The notes beneath the pieces were generated by a model, which saw only the letters and a program-made list of their open reading frames with translations, did no database searches and had not been told where the DNA came from. Source: Megaleporinus macrocephalus (Eukaryota > Chordata > Actinopteri > Characiformes > Anostomidae). Taken from it: a stretch of DNA of 64,000 bases. The stretch is taken from positions 34,240,494 through 34,304,493 of the forward strand of contig CM038717.1 of NCBI GenBank assembly GCA_021613375.1. Reading direction: 5' to 3'. Positions within the stretch are counted from its first letter, which is position 1, and the number at the start of each line of letters is the position of its first letter. Positions 22,481 to 34,015 of this stretch are shown one piece after another. The position numbers and the translations under genes are program-made.

Positions 22481-23182
22481 CATGTTTTTAAAGCTGTTTA
22501 TGGCCGAAGGGTGCGTGCAGCCCCCCAAAGAAAGATCCTTTTCGCAGATCACTGTCAACATTACATCAGAAAGGATGACCACTGGTGGCTTTAGATAATA
22601 AATTAAAAAAGCTATATGTTAAGTAACAGCTTCCCATCTAAACTCCTTATATAACCTTGTTTACATTTCCACCACTGAACATTACCATTTCATACTTTTT
22701 ACTTAAAGTTAGCATCACTTGCTGCCGGTTTGTTTGAGTGACAGACTCTCTGGTGGTCATACATGTGGGATTTTCTACTGACAGGCCAGTGACAGTGATA
22801 TGCCACTCGAATTCAGCTCTGAGACTAGTCGAAACTAAAAGGTTCCATCATTGTATTGTATTTATTTTAGTAATCTGTTCATTTGAATATGAAATGCTAA
22901 TTAATTCCAGGCATGATCAGCAGTCGCCCGCATGTGTACACACATTCCAACCTTCGTTATAGGGTGATATGAGATGCGGGCTTTGGCTTGAGCTGCGGTA
23001 AGGAATCCCACAGGAGGCTGAACGAGGCTGATGACAGTGTGGATAAGCTGTCAGACATTAGTCGGATAATGAAGCTGGTATTTCACTAGAATATATACGA
23101 GCCGGGGAGCAATTAAACGTTGATGGATAGAAATGAGCTGCATGTGTGTGTGTGTGTGTGTGTTCATGTTAGAGAAACTGAC

Positions 23183-23282
23183 CTGCGCTGACGGTCACGG
23201 CACTGACAAACTGCTCCCGCCAGCTACTGCTGCCCACCACCAAGGCAAGGTTAGTCTTCTTTATCAGCTTGTCCACCGTGTT
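23183..23282 (-). CDS. slc8a: NCX exon: loop to membrane-half junction
   Basis: This exon is exactly 100 bases, with AG acceptor at 23284-23283 and GT donor at 23182-23181. It starts in phase 0, encodes 33 residues and leaves one G. The peptide reads NTVDKLIKKTNLALVVG, then SSSWREQFVSAVTVSA. It corresponds to the highly conserved NCX stretch TVDKLIKKTNLALVVGT-SWREQF, just before the acidic linker into the C-terminal transmembrane bundle. NTVDK rather than STVDK and SSS rather than TNS/THS are the main differences from mammalian paralogues. A GT microsatellite (23140-23162) lies in the following intron close to the donor. Confidence 0.96.
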
Positions 23283-23799
23283 CTGAATACACAAACAGAA
23301 TCACACAGTGAAAGATGAAGCAACTCACCTCATCTCCAATGTGACACTGAGCTGCGCAAATGACTAATCTAGCCCTGCAGACAGCCTGGGAAGGGAGACG
23401 TCTCCGCTAAACTGATTTGAGAACAGTGAGGCGGCGGCGCGGCGGCCGGAAGAAAAACAAGCCCTCTGAATTTCATTCTGTCCGTTGTCATCCTGTCTGC
23501 TCCTGGTTTGCGGTTCCTCTCAGAGGGCGCGGGCCGTGTAATCTTGTGGAGGAAGCCGTGGGGAGTCATAATGGGCCTGTCTCGCATCTCTCCTAAATCA
23601 CCTGGGCCGCCTCACCTGGCCGACCTGCTGTATGCAGTCTGTCGCCATGGGGACGAGTGTGGGAGGGAATCCAGACACAGTAATAAAACACTGACCTCGG
23701 AGGTCCAGGTCTGTGAGAGACTGGGTAAATTCCAGGGTCATAAACAGTGGGCTGTCCTGCAGACCCAAGAAACAGCTAGTCTGATGTTTGCGAACGCAC

Positions 23800-23924
23800 C
23801 TTGAACTCGTACGACTCCTCGATCACCACTTCCAGCTTGGTGTGTTCTCCGAGGCTCGGGCAACCCATCTTAGCCACCTCTTCCTCCTCGACCCCCACTG
23901 CCGGCTTGTTATCGTTGGAATCAC
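23800..23924 (-). CDS. slc8a: NCX exon: C-terminal part of cytoplasmic loop
   Basis: This 125-base exon has acceptor ...cccccacag before 23924 and donor GT at 23799-23798. It contributes two bases of a split glycine codon, then 41 full codons. The peptide is DSNDNKPAVGVEEEEVAKMG, then CPSLGEHTKLEVVIEESYEFK. The segment from EEEEVAKMG to EESYEFK aligns with mammalian NCX (EEEERRIAEMGRPILGEHTKLEVIIEESYEFK, from memory of the family), the strand-rich end of CBD2 before the membrane half. The first ten residues, DSNDNKPAVG, are unlike the mammalian sequence and appear to replace the variable splice region. The exon ends exactly on a codon boundary after lysine. Confidence 0.95.
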
Positions 23925-24050
23925 CTGTGGGGGAAACACAGACTTGCATTTACAGCGTGCAAAACTTTAGCCGATGATATCCTCCAACATAATTTAGGTT
24001 TTGGATATGAATAATTCATTAGAATTGGAAACGGCAGCATCTCATGTAAA

Positions 24051-24910
24051 ATGTATAATAACAGAGCAGGTCAGTGGATGCTGAGGCACATAGTGTACAG
24101 AGGTCACCGACTTTCTACAGAGCCAGTCGCTACAGTCCTCCAAACTTCATGTGGCCTCCAGATCAGCTCAAGAATAGAGCGCAGAGAGCTTCATGGAATG
24201 GGTTTCTATGGCCGAGCAGCTGCATTCAAGCCTTACATCACCAAGTGTAATGCAAAGCATCGGATGCAGTGGTGTAAAGCACGCCCACACTGTACTCTAG
24301 GGTGACCAATCACGCTTCTCCGTCTGGCAATCCAATGGATGAGTCTGGGTTTGGCGGTTACCAGGAGAACGGTACATTGAGCCAAGTGTAAAGTTTGGTG
24401 GAGGGGGGATTATGGTGTGAGGTTGATAGTTTCAGTGAAAGGAACTCTTAATGCTTTAGCAGACCAAGAGATTTTGGACAATTTCATGCTCCCAACTTTG
24501 TGGGAAGAGTTTAGGGACACCCCCTTCCTGTTCCAACATGACTGCCCACCAGTGCACAAAGCAGCTCCATAAAGACATGGAGGAGCGAGTTTGGTGTGGA
24601 AGAACTTGACTGGCCTGCACAGAGTCCTGACCTCAACCTGATAGAACCCCTTTAGGATGAATTAGAGCGGAGACTGTGAGCCAAACCTTCTCGTCCAACG
24701 TCAGTGTCTGACCTCACAAATGGTCTTCTGGAAGAACAGTTAAACATTCCCATAAACATACTCCTAAACTGTGTGGAGAGCCTTCCCAGAGGGGCTGAAT
24801 CTGTTATAGCTTAAAAGGGTGAGCCAACATCATAATAAACCCTATGAATTAAGAATGGGAGTGGGAAGTGTGTGAAGACAGATGAGCAAATAATTTTGGC
24901 AATATAATGT
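24051..24910 (+). pseudogene. Second Tc1-like transposase relic
   Basis: The plus frame 24051-24305 reads VATVLQTSCGLQISSRIERR then ELHGMGFYGRAAAFKPYITK, followed by CNAKHRMQWCKA, the linker region of Tc1 transposases. Downstream frames give DQSRFSVWQS, VKFGGGGIMV, FQHDCPPVHKA and LDWPAQSPDLNLIEPL, then LTNGLLEEQLN. Several stops and shifts show it is dead. It lies in the exchanger intron between exons 31221-31327 and 23800-23924, in antisense orientation. Confidence 0.85.
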
Positions 24911-25479
24911 TACTGGGATTAACAATTTGATTATCAAGCCTAATGTAGCCAAGCTCATTAGATATATTGCTTCCAGTATAGAACTCTACTAGTGATGTAA
25001 CAAATTGACACAGTACAGTGGTCCACTACAACGCCAATTCTGGATACGGTTAACATAAGGCTTCCTTTTGACACAGTAAACTTTTAACCAGCGTTTGTGG
25101 ATGTAAATATGTGCTGTAGTGCTTATGTTGTGCCTAATTAAACCTGAGCCCAGGTGGTGGCCATCTGCGGGATCAGACAGCACAGTTATTTATATCAGGT
25201 ATGCGCCCTCAATGCACTGAAATTTCTTCAGATTCCTTAAACGTTTTAATTATGTTATGTACTGTAGAGGGTATAATATCCAAATCCCTTCAGAATTTTT
25301 TTTGAGAAACACTGTTTTTAAACATTTTAATCATCTGATCTTTGGTCTATGTTTGTTCTTTGACTAGGCTTTTCTTGGATGCTGCCTTTGTACCGAATCA
25401 TTATTATTCTATAATATTTGGAGTACAGTTTTCAAAAATGCCTTATGTGCCTTATGTTAATGTAGAAACATTTCAATGT

Positions 25480-25745
25480 TCTCCTAATTTATTAACTGTT
25501 AACATTATGAAAGTTCAGTGATTTAACACTAATTTGCTGACTGTGTATGTGCAACATAGTAACTTTACAGGAGAGAGCAAAAACTGTCTTCACTACTCAT
25601 GTAAGTCAATGGAACCAGAAAGTTTTCCAAGCTATTTTGGAGCATTTCCATTGGTCCATTAACTATGACACTTGCAAGCAGTGTAAACAACATATGCTGC
25701 ATTCAAGTGATGCAAAAAAAAATCTTTGGACTACAATGGAATCTA
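25480..25745 (-). repeat. Dispersed repeat, inverted partner of 5495-5780
   Basis: aagtcaatggaaccagaaag, then ccaagctattttggagcatt, then tccattggtcc is the reverse complement of the plus copy with a few differences. Confidence 0.65.
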
Positions 25746-25975
25746 AATGTAAGGAGTAGAAAGTACAGATAATGGAGTGTAAATGTAAGGAGTAGAAGGT
25801 ACAAATAATGGAGTGTAAATGTAAGGAGTAGAAAGTACTGATAATGGAGTGTAAATGTAAGGAGTAGAAGTAAAAAGTCAGCTGAAAAATAATTACTCCA
25901 GTAAAGTATAAATAACCAAAATTTTTACTTAAGTAGAGTAAATAAGTATTTGTACTTCATTACTTGACACCTCTG
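25742..25975. repeat. MITE 3' portion with ~45-bp tandem subunits
   Basis: Three to four units of gtaaatgtaaggagtagaa(a/g)gta..(g/a)ataatggagt precede the same terminus as the 18899-19632 element, ending cttgacacct. Confidence 0.75.
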
Positions 25976-26309
25976 CACCTCAGAACATGATTTGTGGTGT
26001 CAGTCATAGATGTTGGTATCTCCATAGCTGATACCAAATCTACATTTATTGACACATCCCTTAATATCTGCCGACTGATATTTCATTCCAGCTCTAGTAA
26101 CTAATGCCTGCACTCTACAACACAGTTCTTACAGATCATCCAAAAAGTAATACACTGTAAAAGTACAATCAAATAAATCAAATAAACCAAATTTCACCAA
26201 TTCTAACAAAGGCTACAGATATGCCCTCCTATCAGACATGCACCACATATGATGTTGGCTCCAACCTGACCCAAAAAAATTCAAATGAAGCTTATTTTAA
26301 ATCATATTC

Positions 26310-26331
26310 ACCCCCCCCCCCCCCAAAAAAA
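26310..26331. repeat. Poly-C then poly-A run
   Basis: About 15 C followed by about 7 A. Confidence 0.9.
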
Positions 26332-27000
26332 GAGACCTCAAGCTTGAACACTGCCTTACAATCTGCTGAATAATATACAGTTTAAATCCTCCAGTCACCC
26401 CATAGTTAATCTGATGCAGCAGCCTAGATAAATATAGGCAGATTAAAAATAGTTTCTCTGCTTCTCTTTGCGTGCGTTCGAAAGTAATGAAAGAGAGAGT
26501 AGAATCTAAGAAAAAGAAACTTAGATTTAAGCGGCATTGAGAACCTCGTTAATAGGATCCTACAATAGCTTTGGCAAATTGAATAGCATGGCGAAGAACA
26601 TTAAATTAGAGCAGTAAGTGTATAATTAATGCGCAGAATGGCCCGCAGACACTGCTCCAACATGGACCAATTACTGTCTGCCCTGACGGGACTCGTCCTC
26701 CAGCTATTCATGCACTCAAACATATTCAGCTATCTGACTGTACATGATTTACTTATGAACAATCTAGTAGACAATGGAACATATTTAGGCTTCGAATTCT
26801 CTCCATTTGTCCTGCTTCCTGTCTTGCATGGGATAAGTCTTCTTTCCACGTCTGCTATCAAATATATCACTTATATGACACTTTGCTGACAATAAATATC
26901 TATCACATACGATCTATACAAGTATAAATGTTGATATTATCTGTTATATCAAATTTTATGAGCTCTGCAATAGGCCTCTCATCATCTTAACATTTTACTG

Positions 27001-27805
27001 ACAAGAATGAGGACAAATCTAATCTCAACACTTTTTCTGAATAAGAACACGTCTAGTTTCAACACTTTCTGAATGAGGGCAGTAATGAGGACTAGTCTAA
27101 TCTCAACACTTTTTCTGAATGAGGACAATAATAATGGGGACATGTCTAATCTCAAAACCTTTTCTGAATGAGGACAATAATGAGGACAAGTCTAATCTTA
27201 ACACTTTTACTGAATGGGGACAATATTGAGGACAAGTCTAATCGCAACACTTTTTCTAAATGAGGACAATAATGAGGACAAGTCTAATCGCAACACTTTT
27301 TCTGAATGAGGACAATATTGAGGACAAGTCTAATCTCAACACTTTCTGAATGAGGGCAGTAATGAGGACAAGTCTAGTCTAAACACTTTTTCTAAATGGG
27401 GACAATATTGAGGACAAATCTAATCTTAACACTTTTTCTGAATGAGGACCATATTGAGGACAAGCCTAATCTCAATGATTTTCTGAATGAGGACAGTAAT
27501 GAGGACAAGTCTAATCTCAACACTTTTTTGAACGAGGACAATATTGAGGACTAGTCTAATCTCAACACTTTTTCTGAATGAGGACAGTAATGAGGACAAG
27601 TCTAATCTCAACACCTTTTTCTGAATGACGACAGTCATAAGGACAGGTCTAATTTCAACACTTTTTCTCAATGAGGACATTAATGAGCACAAGTCTAATC
27701 TCAACACTTTTTTCTGAATGAGGACAATAATAAGGACAAGTCTAATCTCAACACTTTTTTCTGAATGAGGACAATAATAAGGACAAGTCTAATCTCAACA
27801 CTTTA
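27001..27805. repeat. ~47-bp minisatellite, block 1
   Basis: The unit is ctaatctcaacactttttct + gaatgaggacaata(a/t)tgag + gacaagt, 46-48 bases, in about 17 divergent copies. The minus-strand 93-codon frame across it is an artefact. Confidence 0.93.
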
Positions 27806-28213
27806 TGTGTTAACACTTTTTAACTGTTATTTAACTGATTAAGATGAACTATTTAATTGTCCATTGCATGCAACTAAGTACAAGCCAGAAGTGGACAAAT
27901 GAGCTGATTAGCTGTCTTGCCGTGTTTGATTAATAGCTAGTACTCGTTGTACAGTCCAAGTAATACCCTACACTATTGTAGCTACACAGTTAACAGCCAC
28001 TTAACACTGTGCCTGTTGCAGAAATCGAACAAATGTGAACTGTTATTGAAGTATCAAGTAATTTTGATCATCACACATAATTGTCGTCAGATGAATATGT
28101 AATAATTGTGGCATCCATACAAATGATTCTGGTTAAATATTTTTAGTTTAGGTAAACATTAAAAGGTGAAATGGATGAGGTAACCATCAGCATGCTAGTA
28201 TTCACTTATTATT

Positions 28214-29032
28214 AATTTTTCTGAATGAGGACAATATTGAGGACAAGTCTAATCTCAATGATTTTCTAAATGAGGACAGTGATGAGGACAAGTCTAATCT
28301 AAACATGTGCTGTCAGTCTCAACACTTTTTTCTGAATGAGGACAATATTGAGGATTAGTCTAATCTCAACACTTTTTTCTGAATGAGGACAGTAATGAGG
28401 ACAAGTCTAATCTCAACACTTTTTTCTGAATGAGGACAATATTGAAGATTAGTCTAATCTCAACACTTTTTTCTGAATGAGGACAATATTGAGGATTAGT
28501 CTAATCTCAACACTTTTTTCTGAATGAGGACAATATTGAGGATTAGTCTAATCTCAACACGTTTTTTCTGAATGAGGACAATAATGAGGACAAGTCTAAT
28601 CTCAACACTTTTTTCTGAATGAGGACAGTAATGAGGACAAGTCTAATCTCAACACTTTTTTCTGAATGAGGACAATATTGAGGATTAGTCTAATCTCAAC
28701 ACTTTTTTCTGAATTAGGACAATATTGAGGATTAGTCTAATCTTAACACTTTTTTCTGAATGAGGACAATATTCAGGATTAGTCTAATCTCAACACTTTT
28801 TTCTGAATGAGGACAATAATAAGGACAAGTCTAATCTCAACACTTTTTTTCTGAATGAGGACAGTAATGAGGACAAGTCTAATCTCAACACTTTTTTCTG
28901 AATGAGGACAATATTGAGGATTAGTCTAATCTCAACACTTTTTCTGAATTAGGACAATAATGAGGACAAGTCTAATCTTAACACTTTTTCTGAATTAGGA
29001 CAATAATGAGGACAAGTCTAATCTTAACAAAG
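28214..29032. repeat. ~47-bp minisatellite, block 2
   Basis: Same unit as block 1, about 17 copies, with a distinct subtype (gaggattagtctaatc) common here but rare in block 1. About 410 bases of non-repeat DNA separate the blocks. Confidence 0.93.
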
Positions 29033-30155
29033 AAAATAATACTTTTTTGGTTATATATGTATATAATCCAGACATTGCATGTATAATATAAAAGTTTTCT
29101 AACAGTACCATGTAATGTGGAGTATCTAGTTTAGTTTGTAAAGTGATCTTTAACTGGATTTATCTAATAATAAACAGACGTACAGATAATGTTGTATTTT
29201 GTTTATTTATTTGTAATTTACTGTAATTCCACAAATGTTGTTCTATGTTACTATACATACAGTCATTTACTACCTTACCTACAGTGGAATCAGCTTATAG
29301 GTAATATTTAGAGGATAGGGTGGACTACCCCATACGTAACAGTAGCTAGTAGCAGCTCCAAGTAACCAATGTTAGCATAGCTGCTCAATAGTTAAGGACT
29401 GAGCTTATTTACACAGAGGTTATTGCTGTCCTACCTGTGTGTGTGTGTGTAGCTCTATAGGACCAGGAATTCTTTACCCCAGGAGGTTTGGTAATGTAAT
29501 CAGCGCATGATTAGACTGGCTGATTTGAACTGGATAAAGAATCTCTGTAATTTCCCCCAAATTACACCAAATAGCCAGGATCGAAACTTCATTGTGAAAA
29601 ATTTATAAACGCATTATGCGACAGGCGCCACACTTCGCAACTTTGATACGGCCTAAACTGCCTACTCATACAGTACTCCATGGCAGGAAGGCACCCAGTC
29701 CCGTCTAATTTCCCATAATACTCTGTATCAGCGTCGCAGGAGTTCGAAAAAAGCAGCTGAAAGCACAAGCACTGGCGCAGTGGACATCACCACCTTCTGA
29801 GGCTTCAACTTATTAGACAGCACAACCAGCAAGACATCGAGGCAGCTGCCTTCCATTTCAGACACAGCCAGTGACATGATGTGCGGCTAACCGGCATACG
29901 CAGAGCACGCACTGCCTGTGGCAGGAGGTTCTGTCCACGACATCTCCTTGAAATCTGGCCATCAACAATAATGCTGTGAATTTCTTGTCATGAACTTGAG
30001 GAGCACGGCTCAAATCAAGCTCCGTTTCAACAGAGAGAGCAGTTAGCCGGTAGCAGGTTTTCTACTGACATCAGCTTCTCATTTGCAAGCTTCTTTTCTC
30101 GTTCCACCTTAAACCATGCAGCAGGTTTTAGAACAGCTTAGGTCCTAGAATGTGA
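29033..30155. other. Intronic DNA, no recognised feature
   Basis: 29570-30110 is less AT-rich and looks like an old repeat, but I cannot name it. Confidence 0.35.
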
Positions 30156-30159
30156 CTGC

Positions 30160-30426
30160 TGCACTAGATAAGACTAGATACTTTATTGATCCCAGAGAGA
30201 AATTCAAGATCTCGACATTTAACACACTAGTAAACAGACACACTAGGGGGCAGTGAGCACACTTGCCCAGAGCGGTGGGCAGCCCTACCACGGCCCCCGG
30301 GGATCAGTCAGGGGTTAGGTGCCTTGCTTAAGGGCACTTCAGTCATGTCCTGACGGTTCATGGGATCCAATCAGCAACCTTCTGGTCACAAGGCTGGTTC
30401 CCTAACCTCCGGCCCACGACTGCCCC
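30160..30426 (-). mobile_element. tRNA-derived SINE, minus orientation
   Basis: Read on the minus strand it starts ggggcagtcgtgggccggag, continues gttagggaaccagcc, and later has aagtgcccttaagcaaggca and cacctaacccctgac. It ends with ctccccctagtgtg-type sequence and a tail matching gaatttctctctgggatcaa. The B-box region is degenerate. Confidence 0.8.
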
Positions 30427-30545
30427 TATTTATTATTATTTTTATATATTATATTATTTTTATATTATATTATATTATATTATATTTTTATTTAATTATT
30501 TATTTATTATATATTTATTATTTAAGGTTGAACAGGAAAATCTGA
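30427..30545. repeat. AT-rich low-complexity tract
   Basis: tatta/tttat-type simple sequence between the two facing SINEs. Confidence 0.85.
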
Positions 30546-30637
30546 AAATACGAATAAGAAGACTCCAGAGTACTGAGGTGTTGATTTGAGCGGGGCCATA
30601 TTATTACAGTTCTGTAAATTATAGAATGTAATTTTGT

Positions 30638-30850
30638 GGGGCAGTCGTGGGCTGGAGGTTAAGGAACCAGCCTTGTTACCGGTTTGAACCCACTGAAGTG
30701 CCCTTAAGCAAGAGACCTAACCCCCAGCTGCTACCCGAGCATTGTGGATAGCGCTGCCCACCGCTCAGGGCAAATGTGCATAGGGCCCCCTAGTGGGTAT
30801 GTTCACTAGTGTGTGTATATATGTTGGTTTTTCACTGCACAGAGTGAAAG
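30638..30850 (+). mobile_element. tRNA-derived SINE, plus orientation
   Basis: Same family as 30160-30426: ggggcagtcgtgggctggag, gttaaggaaccagcc, a B-box-like ggtttgaaccc, then aagtgcccttaagcaagaga and cctagtgggtatg. A short internal deletion follows the B box. Confidence 0.8.
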
Positions 30851-31220
30851 CGGTAAATAGTTCTCAATACTAAACTCCGTAATTCTGACTCAAACTCAAA
30901 TCACGGGGGTCATTGTCACAATACACTATGTCCCCAGGTCCGATCAACCAATTAGATCAGAGCTCTTCAAACTATTCAAAAAAGGGATAACAGCTTGTTT
31001 CATTCTAGGACCAAATCTTAGACTGTAAATAGCCATGTAAAACCTCATCTGGGCGTATAGTCACATGATTCTAGGTCAGTGCCATGTGGTTTGTGCTTAT
31101 GTTGTGTCTTCTGGTCCTTGTCTCCACCCTCCTGTTACCTTCCCCCACCTGTGTGATGAATGATATTCACACAGGTAAGGGAAGCTAATCCCACCCAACC
31201 GCAAGAGAACGTTTCCTCAC

Positions 31221-31327
31221 CGTGCTTCTGTCCGATCTCCAGCAGCACAGGCTCGCCCAGATGGATGGTGAAAGTCTTGTTCTTCTCATACTCCTCATCG
31301 TCAATGATTTTCACCTCCAGCATCTTC
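31221..31327 (-). CDS. slc8a: NCX exon: end of Calx-beta regulatory loop (alternative exon A-like)
   Basis: This 107-base exon has an AG acceptor at 31329-31328 and a GT donor at 31220-31219. It begins with the last base of a codon, encodes 35 residues, and ends one base into a glycine codon. The peptide reads KMLEVKIIDDEEYEKNKT and then FTIHLGEPVLLEIGQKH. It matches the start of the alternatively spliced segment of mammalian NCX1 (VKIIDDEEYEKNKTF... in exon A), which lies in the second Ca2+-binding Calx-beta domain of the cytoplasmic loop. The acidic DDEE run is the kind used for regulatory Ca2+ binding. I found no second, mutually exclusive B-type exon nearby. Splicing directly to the exon at 23924 restores a glycine codon and keeps the frame. 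Confidence 0.93.
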
Positions 31328-32039
31328 CTGTACGGGACGGAAACAGAGGGCGAGAAATGAGTGAGAGTGAGAGAGACGGAGAGAGAAAAGAGAGAAATAA
31401 CCTTAAACGAGGCAGTAAAAACGCGTGTGATTACAGAGCCCATTGACTTCAAAATGGACTGGACGAGGACCAAAGATTTACCAGAACAAGTCCTCGTAGA
31501 CATTAGGCCCATTAAGCCCCCTCCATTAAGACATGATAAACCTCGGACTGAAGCGACATTAGTGAGTATAAAATGCTGCACTGCTGATGAAACGTGAAAC
31601 ATCACAGTGCGCTATGAGTGGGCTGAACGTTCGGAGTGAACACGTTAGAAAGATTCCAGCCGCTCTTCTGCAACGTAGCCAGAGGGCGTTCAATCTTATC
31701 AGAGCGTTCCTGAGCTTTTTTTATACTTCACCATGCAACTGCATCGCTGATAGCATTACTCATGGTATTATGTCATCCCATCGTTTCATATCACACACAT
31801 AATTGCTGTGGTTGAGCTATTTATCGCCATTATTTTATGATGTTTATTTACGTTTATTTACGAATTTTGATGAAATCATCAAAGGACTTAAAGGCGTACC
31901 CCTTTGCTGTAGACCACATTAGACTACGATGGTCTAGAAGTAATAGGGCAGTAAGATATTCAGCACAATGGACTGCTGTTTTGATAAGTACACAATGTAA
32001 CAACATCATCTAAGATTATGACTGTGTCTTTCATAACTC

Positions 32040-32215
32040 ATGGTCTGCTGCAGTAGAAGAACTATGGATGAAAAGCCTTTAGCTTATCAATAAGAGCATT
32101 GTTACCAGTAAGAACACCAGATATCATTAGAACTTATGTAAATAAGCATACATACAATATGAATTATGATAAATATCTTATTCTGAAAGAAGAATGATGA
32201 TATCTTGTTAGTCAG
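32040..32215 (-). repeat. Fragment of mariner-like MITE family
   Basis: gaacaccagatatcattaga...taaataagcatacatacaat matches 58511-58560 in order and spacing. It is a partial copy of the 33599-34010 family. Confidence 0.6.
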
Positions 32216-32389
32216 TATAAAGAACAGTATAAGTTTAGGTCCAGATTTTCCTATGAACTGCTCTGTATGTGTATTATAAACTGTGCTACTGTACTGTGCA
32301 CCAGTCAGACAACAGCCTACATATATTTAGCAGAACATTTTCCAAAAGCCGCAAGAACTAAATATATCAATATTTCTCAGCATTTATTG

Positions 32390-33300
32390 TGTCCACCCTT
32401 TTCCTGGTAGCACAATGTATCTGGCCCACGTGTGGCCCACATCCTTATGTTGGTTCTGGCCCCATATACGACTGGGTCTTCGGTCCAGATCTGGCCCACT
32501 CACTGTAAAGTGAGCAGGACTAATGGACGTGGCCCAAATACATTGTTGGTGCACAACATTCATGCTAACAGTACCAGCAGCCCCAGCCTTACATTAGTAG
32601 ATTATATAGGAGGCCAATGTGTGAGGCGTTTATTGTGTCCAGCCTTTTCCTAATAGCACAGTTTATCAGGCCCCGTATACGACTGGGTCCTTGGTCCAGT
32701 TCTGGCCCACACACTGTAAATTGAGCAGTGACCCCAATCTGGTTCAAATACAATGTTGGTGCACAGCATCAGCACCAGCAGTCACAACCTTATATTAGTA
32801 GATTATATAGAAGTTCAATGTTTGAGGTGTTTATTGTGTCCAGCCTTTTCCTGGTAGCACAATCTGTCTGGCCAACGTGTGGCCCCCATCCTTATGTTTG
32901 GTCTGGCCCCGAATACGACTGGGTCCTCAGTCCAGAACTGCCCCATACACTGTAAAGTGAGCAGGACTAATGGACATGACCCAAATCTGATCCAAATACA
33001 TTGTTGGTGCACAGCAGTTAAAGCCACCAGTACCAGCAGCCACAACCTTATATTAGTAGATTATATAGAAGTTCAATGTTTGAGGCGTTTATTGTGTCCA
33101 GCCTTTTCCTGGTAGCACAAACTGTCTGGCCCATGTGTGGCCCACATCCTATGTTTGTTCTGGCCCCGTATACGACTGGGCCCCCAGTCCAGATCTGGCC
33201 CACACACTATAAAGTGAGCAGGACTAATGGACGTGGTCTAAAACTGATCTAAATACATTGTTGGTGCACAACATTCATACCAGAATTGGTCCACAAATAT
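32390..33300. repeat. ~210-255 bp tandem repeat, four copies
   Basis: Units start near 32385, 32625, 32830 and 33085 with ttattgtgtccagccttttcc and contain tatacgactgggtc, cactgtaaagtgagcagg and atacattgttggtgcacaac. Copies differ by small deletions. Confidence 0.9.
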
Positions 33301-33598
33301 AGAAATAAGGCAACACCATATAAAGTTGTTGTGGTCTGCGTGCTTAACATCTGCCTGGTAGTCAACCAGCACTTGCGTAGGAAAGCCAAAACCGGCCCAG
33401 AACCGTCTGCCGTCTGGGCTGCCTTTGTGTACAGCTTCAGTTCTTTTTTTCAGTAGACTCACACCTCCAAAGTTCAGTCTTAGAAGTTTGCTCTGGTACT
33501 CGTGACCCAGTAATCCAAAACACATTCACAAAGGAGAGAAGAACAGGTGGGCTGGGCTAGCGGTTTAGCATCAGTAGATTCTCCACAACACAATACAT

Positions 33599-34015
33599 AC
33601 AGTACTGTGCAAAAGTTTTAGGCACCTGGGGCCATTATTACATTTAAAAAGTTATTTTTTAGGACATTAAGCTTTTATTTACAACCCTTTTTATTTACAA
33701 CCCTTTATTTTTAAATATTTAAACAGTATTAATATAGTATGTAGTGCTTTTACATATGAGTGTATTTATTTAACCCTTTCCAAGCTTCTCCTTGTGGAAA
33801 CAACCCAGCATTATTTACAGTTCTCATCTAATACCTGCTTTGACTGCTCAGTACTTCATTAAGCTAAATCAAGATTGCTGCTGAAGGAACTGAATACATT
33901 CATACAATGTCTGGGGCGTCCAGGAGAAATCTGGAACTACACTTTGTTCTTCAAACTGGAGCTCAAGATATGATCTACTACTCTCAAAATATGATATTCA
34001 AGCTACTTTGTATTG
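33599..34015 (+). mobile_element. Mariner/Tc1-like MITE
   Basis: It starts acagtactgtgcaaaagttt + taggcacct, a Tc1/mariner-style terminus common in fishes. It continues through ttaaccctttccaagcttct and ctggggcgtccaggagaaat. Related copies are at 39740-40015 (+) and 58508-58800 (-). No coding capacity. Confidence 0.7.

Larger units (their letters stand above)
16231..31327 (-). other. slc8a: Na+/Ca2+ exchanger gene, 3' half (SLC8A/NCX family)
   Basis: This span covers the five visible coding exons of a plasma-membrane Na+/Ca2+ exchanger, transcribed on the minus strand. Intron lengths from 5' to 3' are about 7296, 517, 1502 and 4797 bases. Exon phases are mutually compatible, so the spliced frame is open from the first visible exon to the TGA. 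The family exchanges three Na+ for one Ca2+ across the plasma membrane. The visible part encodes the end of the regulatory cytoplasmic loop and the C-terminal transmembrane half. The protein resembles vertebrate NCX1 in places (PPTEYWNGWACF) and differs elsewhere (VGSSSWREQF; AYCHVPGF), so it may be NCX1 or the fish-specific NCX4; I cannot assign the paralogue. The N-terminal membrane half lies outside the window, upstream of base 64000 on the gene's strand. Confidence 0.95.

Noticed and set aside
31135..31605. 156-codon minus frame as one exon
   Set aside because: Only 31221-31327 is bounded by proper splice sites and is conserved; the rest is intron read-through.
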